From: Meiothermus sp. | GTDB taxonomy: Bacteria > Deinococcota > Deinococci > Deinococcales > Thermaceae | Direction: 5' to 3' | Assembly (NCBI RefSeq): GCF_026004115.1 | Contig: NZ_BPIM01000001.1 | Coordinates: forward strand, 2,398,501 to 2,462,500 | DNA length: 64,000 bases | Shown: positions 63,923 to 64,000 of the stretch, one piece after another | How positions within the stretch are numbered: the stretch's first letter is position 1 | Layout: the number at the start of each line of letters is the position of its first letter | The notes under the pieces: generated by a model | Databases searched by the model: none | What the model saw: only the letters and a program-made list of their open reading frames with translations | What the model was told of the DNA's origin: nothing | Made by a program: the position numbers and the translations under genes

Positions 63923-64000
63923 CTACTGGTTTTGACCATTGGGGCTGGTGAAGTCGGCACCAATACGTACAGTCAGATCGGCATACAAAACGGCCTCCCC
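63923..64000 (-). CDS. C-terminus of probable LytR-CpsA-Psr protein
   Basis: The last 25 codons of a minus-strand gene whose start lies beyond base 64000. The visible end reads YADLTVRIGADFTSPNGQNQ; VxIGADF at the extreme C-terminus resembles the LytR_C domain of LCP cell-wall glycopolymer ligases. Very little sequence, so tentative. Confidence 0.4.
   Translation of the reverse strand, partial: GEAVLYADLTVRIGADFTSPNGQNQ

Overview
The window looks like chromosomal DNA of a member of the Thermaceae, most likely Meiothermus rather than Thermus. Evidence: G+C-rich coding DNA with many CTCGAG hexamers, a ba3-type cytochrome oxidase operon (cbaDBA), SpoVS in an apparent non-sporulator, an aspartate kinase with an in-frame internal start of the Thermus type, and many promoters of the leaderless kind known from Deinococcus-Thermus. 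No rRNA, tRNA, CRISPR array, transposase or prophage was seen. Most genes are housekeeping; the unusual material lies in intergenic repeats, leaders, gene fusions and duplications.

Layout. 0-6.3 kb: a hypothetical gene cut by the left edge, clpC, a Uma2-type nuclease gene, and glyS behind a T-box leader. 6.3-13.2 kb (minus strand): phoH-ybeY-dgkA-CNNM-cdd cluster and nfeD-floA. 13.3-19.3 kb: aroE-yigZ, converging with the RNA-turnover genes rnj, pnp and rpsO. 19.4-23 kb: an MFS transporter and the cytochrome ba3 operon. 23-32 kb: transketolase, a small membrane protein, a quinate-dehydrogenase-like protein, a 1308-residue GH13 protein with a C-terminal helix-hairpin-helix, and an M29 aminopeptidase. 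32-43 kb: an SRPBCC protein, cysS, two related GNAT acetyltransferases, a zinc peptidase, spoVS, gltB and two tandem protoglobins. 43-50 kb: a HAD hydrolase, ruvA, two crotonases, a cupin, aspartate kinase, a phosphoribosyltransferase and mdh. 50-60 kb: malic enzyme, a tandem-duplicated HspR-like regulator, murJ, sbcD and a multiply frameshifted sbcC, and a DUF1385 protein. 60-64 kb: pepA, a Fur-family regulator, an FtsB-like protein, two small ORFs and the C-terminus of a probable LytR-CpsA-Psr protein.

The most notable observations are: (1) a four-member family of MITE-like elements built of two hairpin modules with ATACCRGATTC termini, one of which supplies the start codon of the next gene; (2) a 108-nt intergenic element that folds as an outer stem enclosing two perfect hairpins; (3) an HspR-like repressor duplicated within one chain; (4) the GH13-linker-HhH fusion; (5) a glycyl T-box with readable antiterminator/terminator alternatives; (6) about nineteen genes with a TANNNT box 6-9 nt before the start codon; (7) sbcC with four successive single-base insertions; (8) ClpC without the middle domain. 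Start codons were re-chosen from Shine-Dalgarno or -10 spacing and family length where the longest ORF was implausible.
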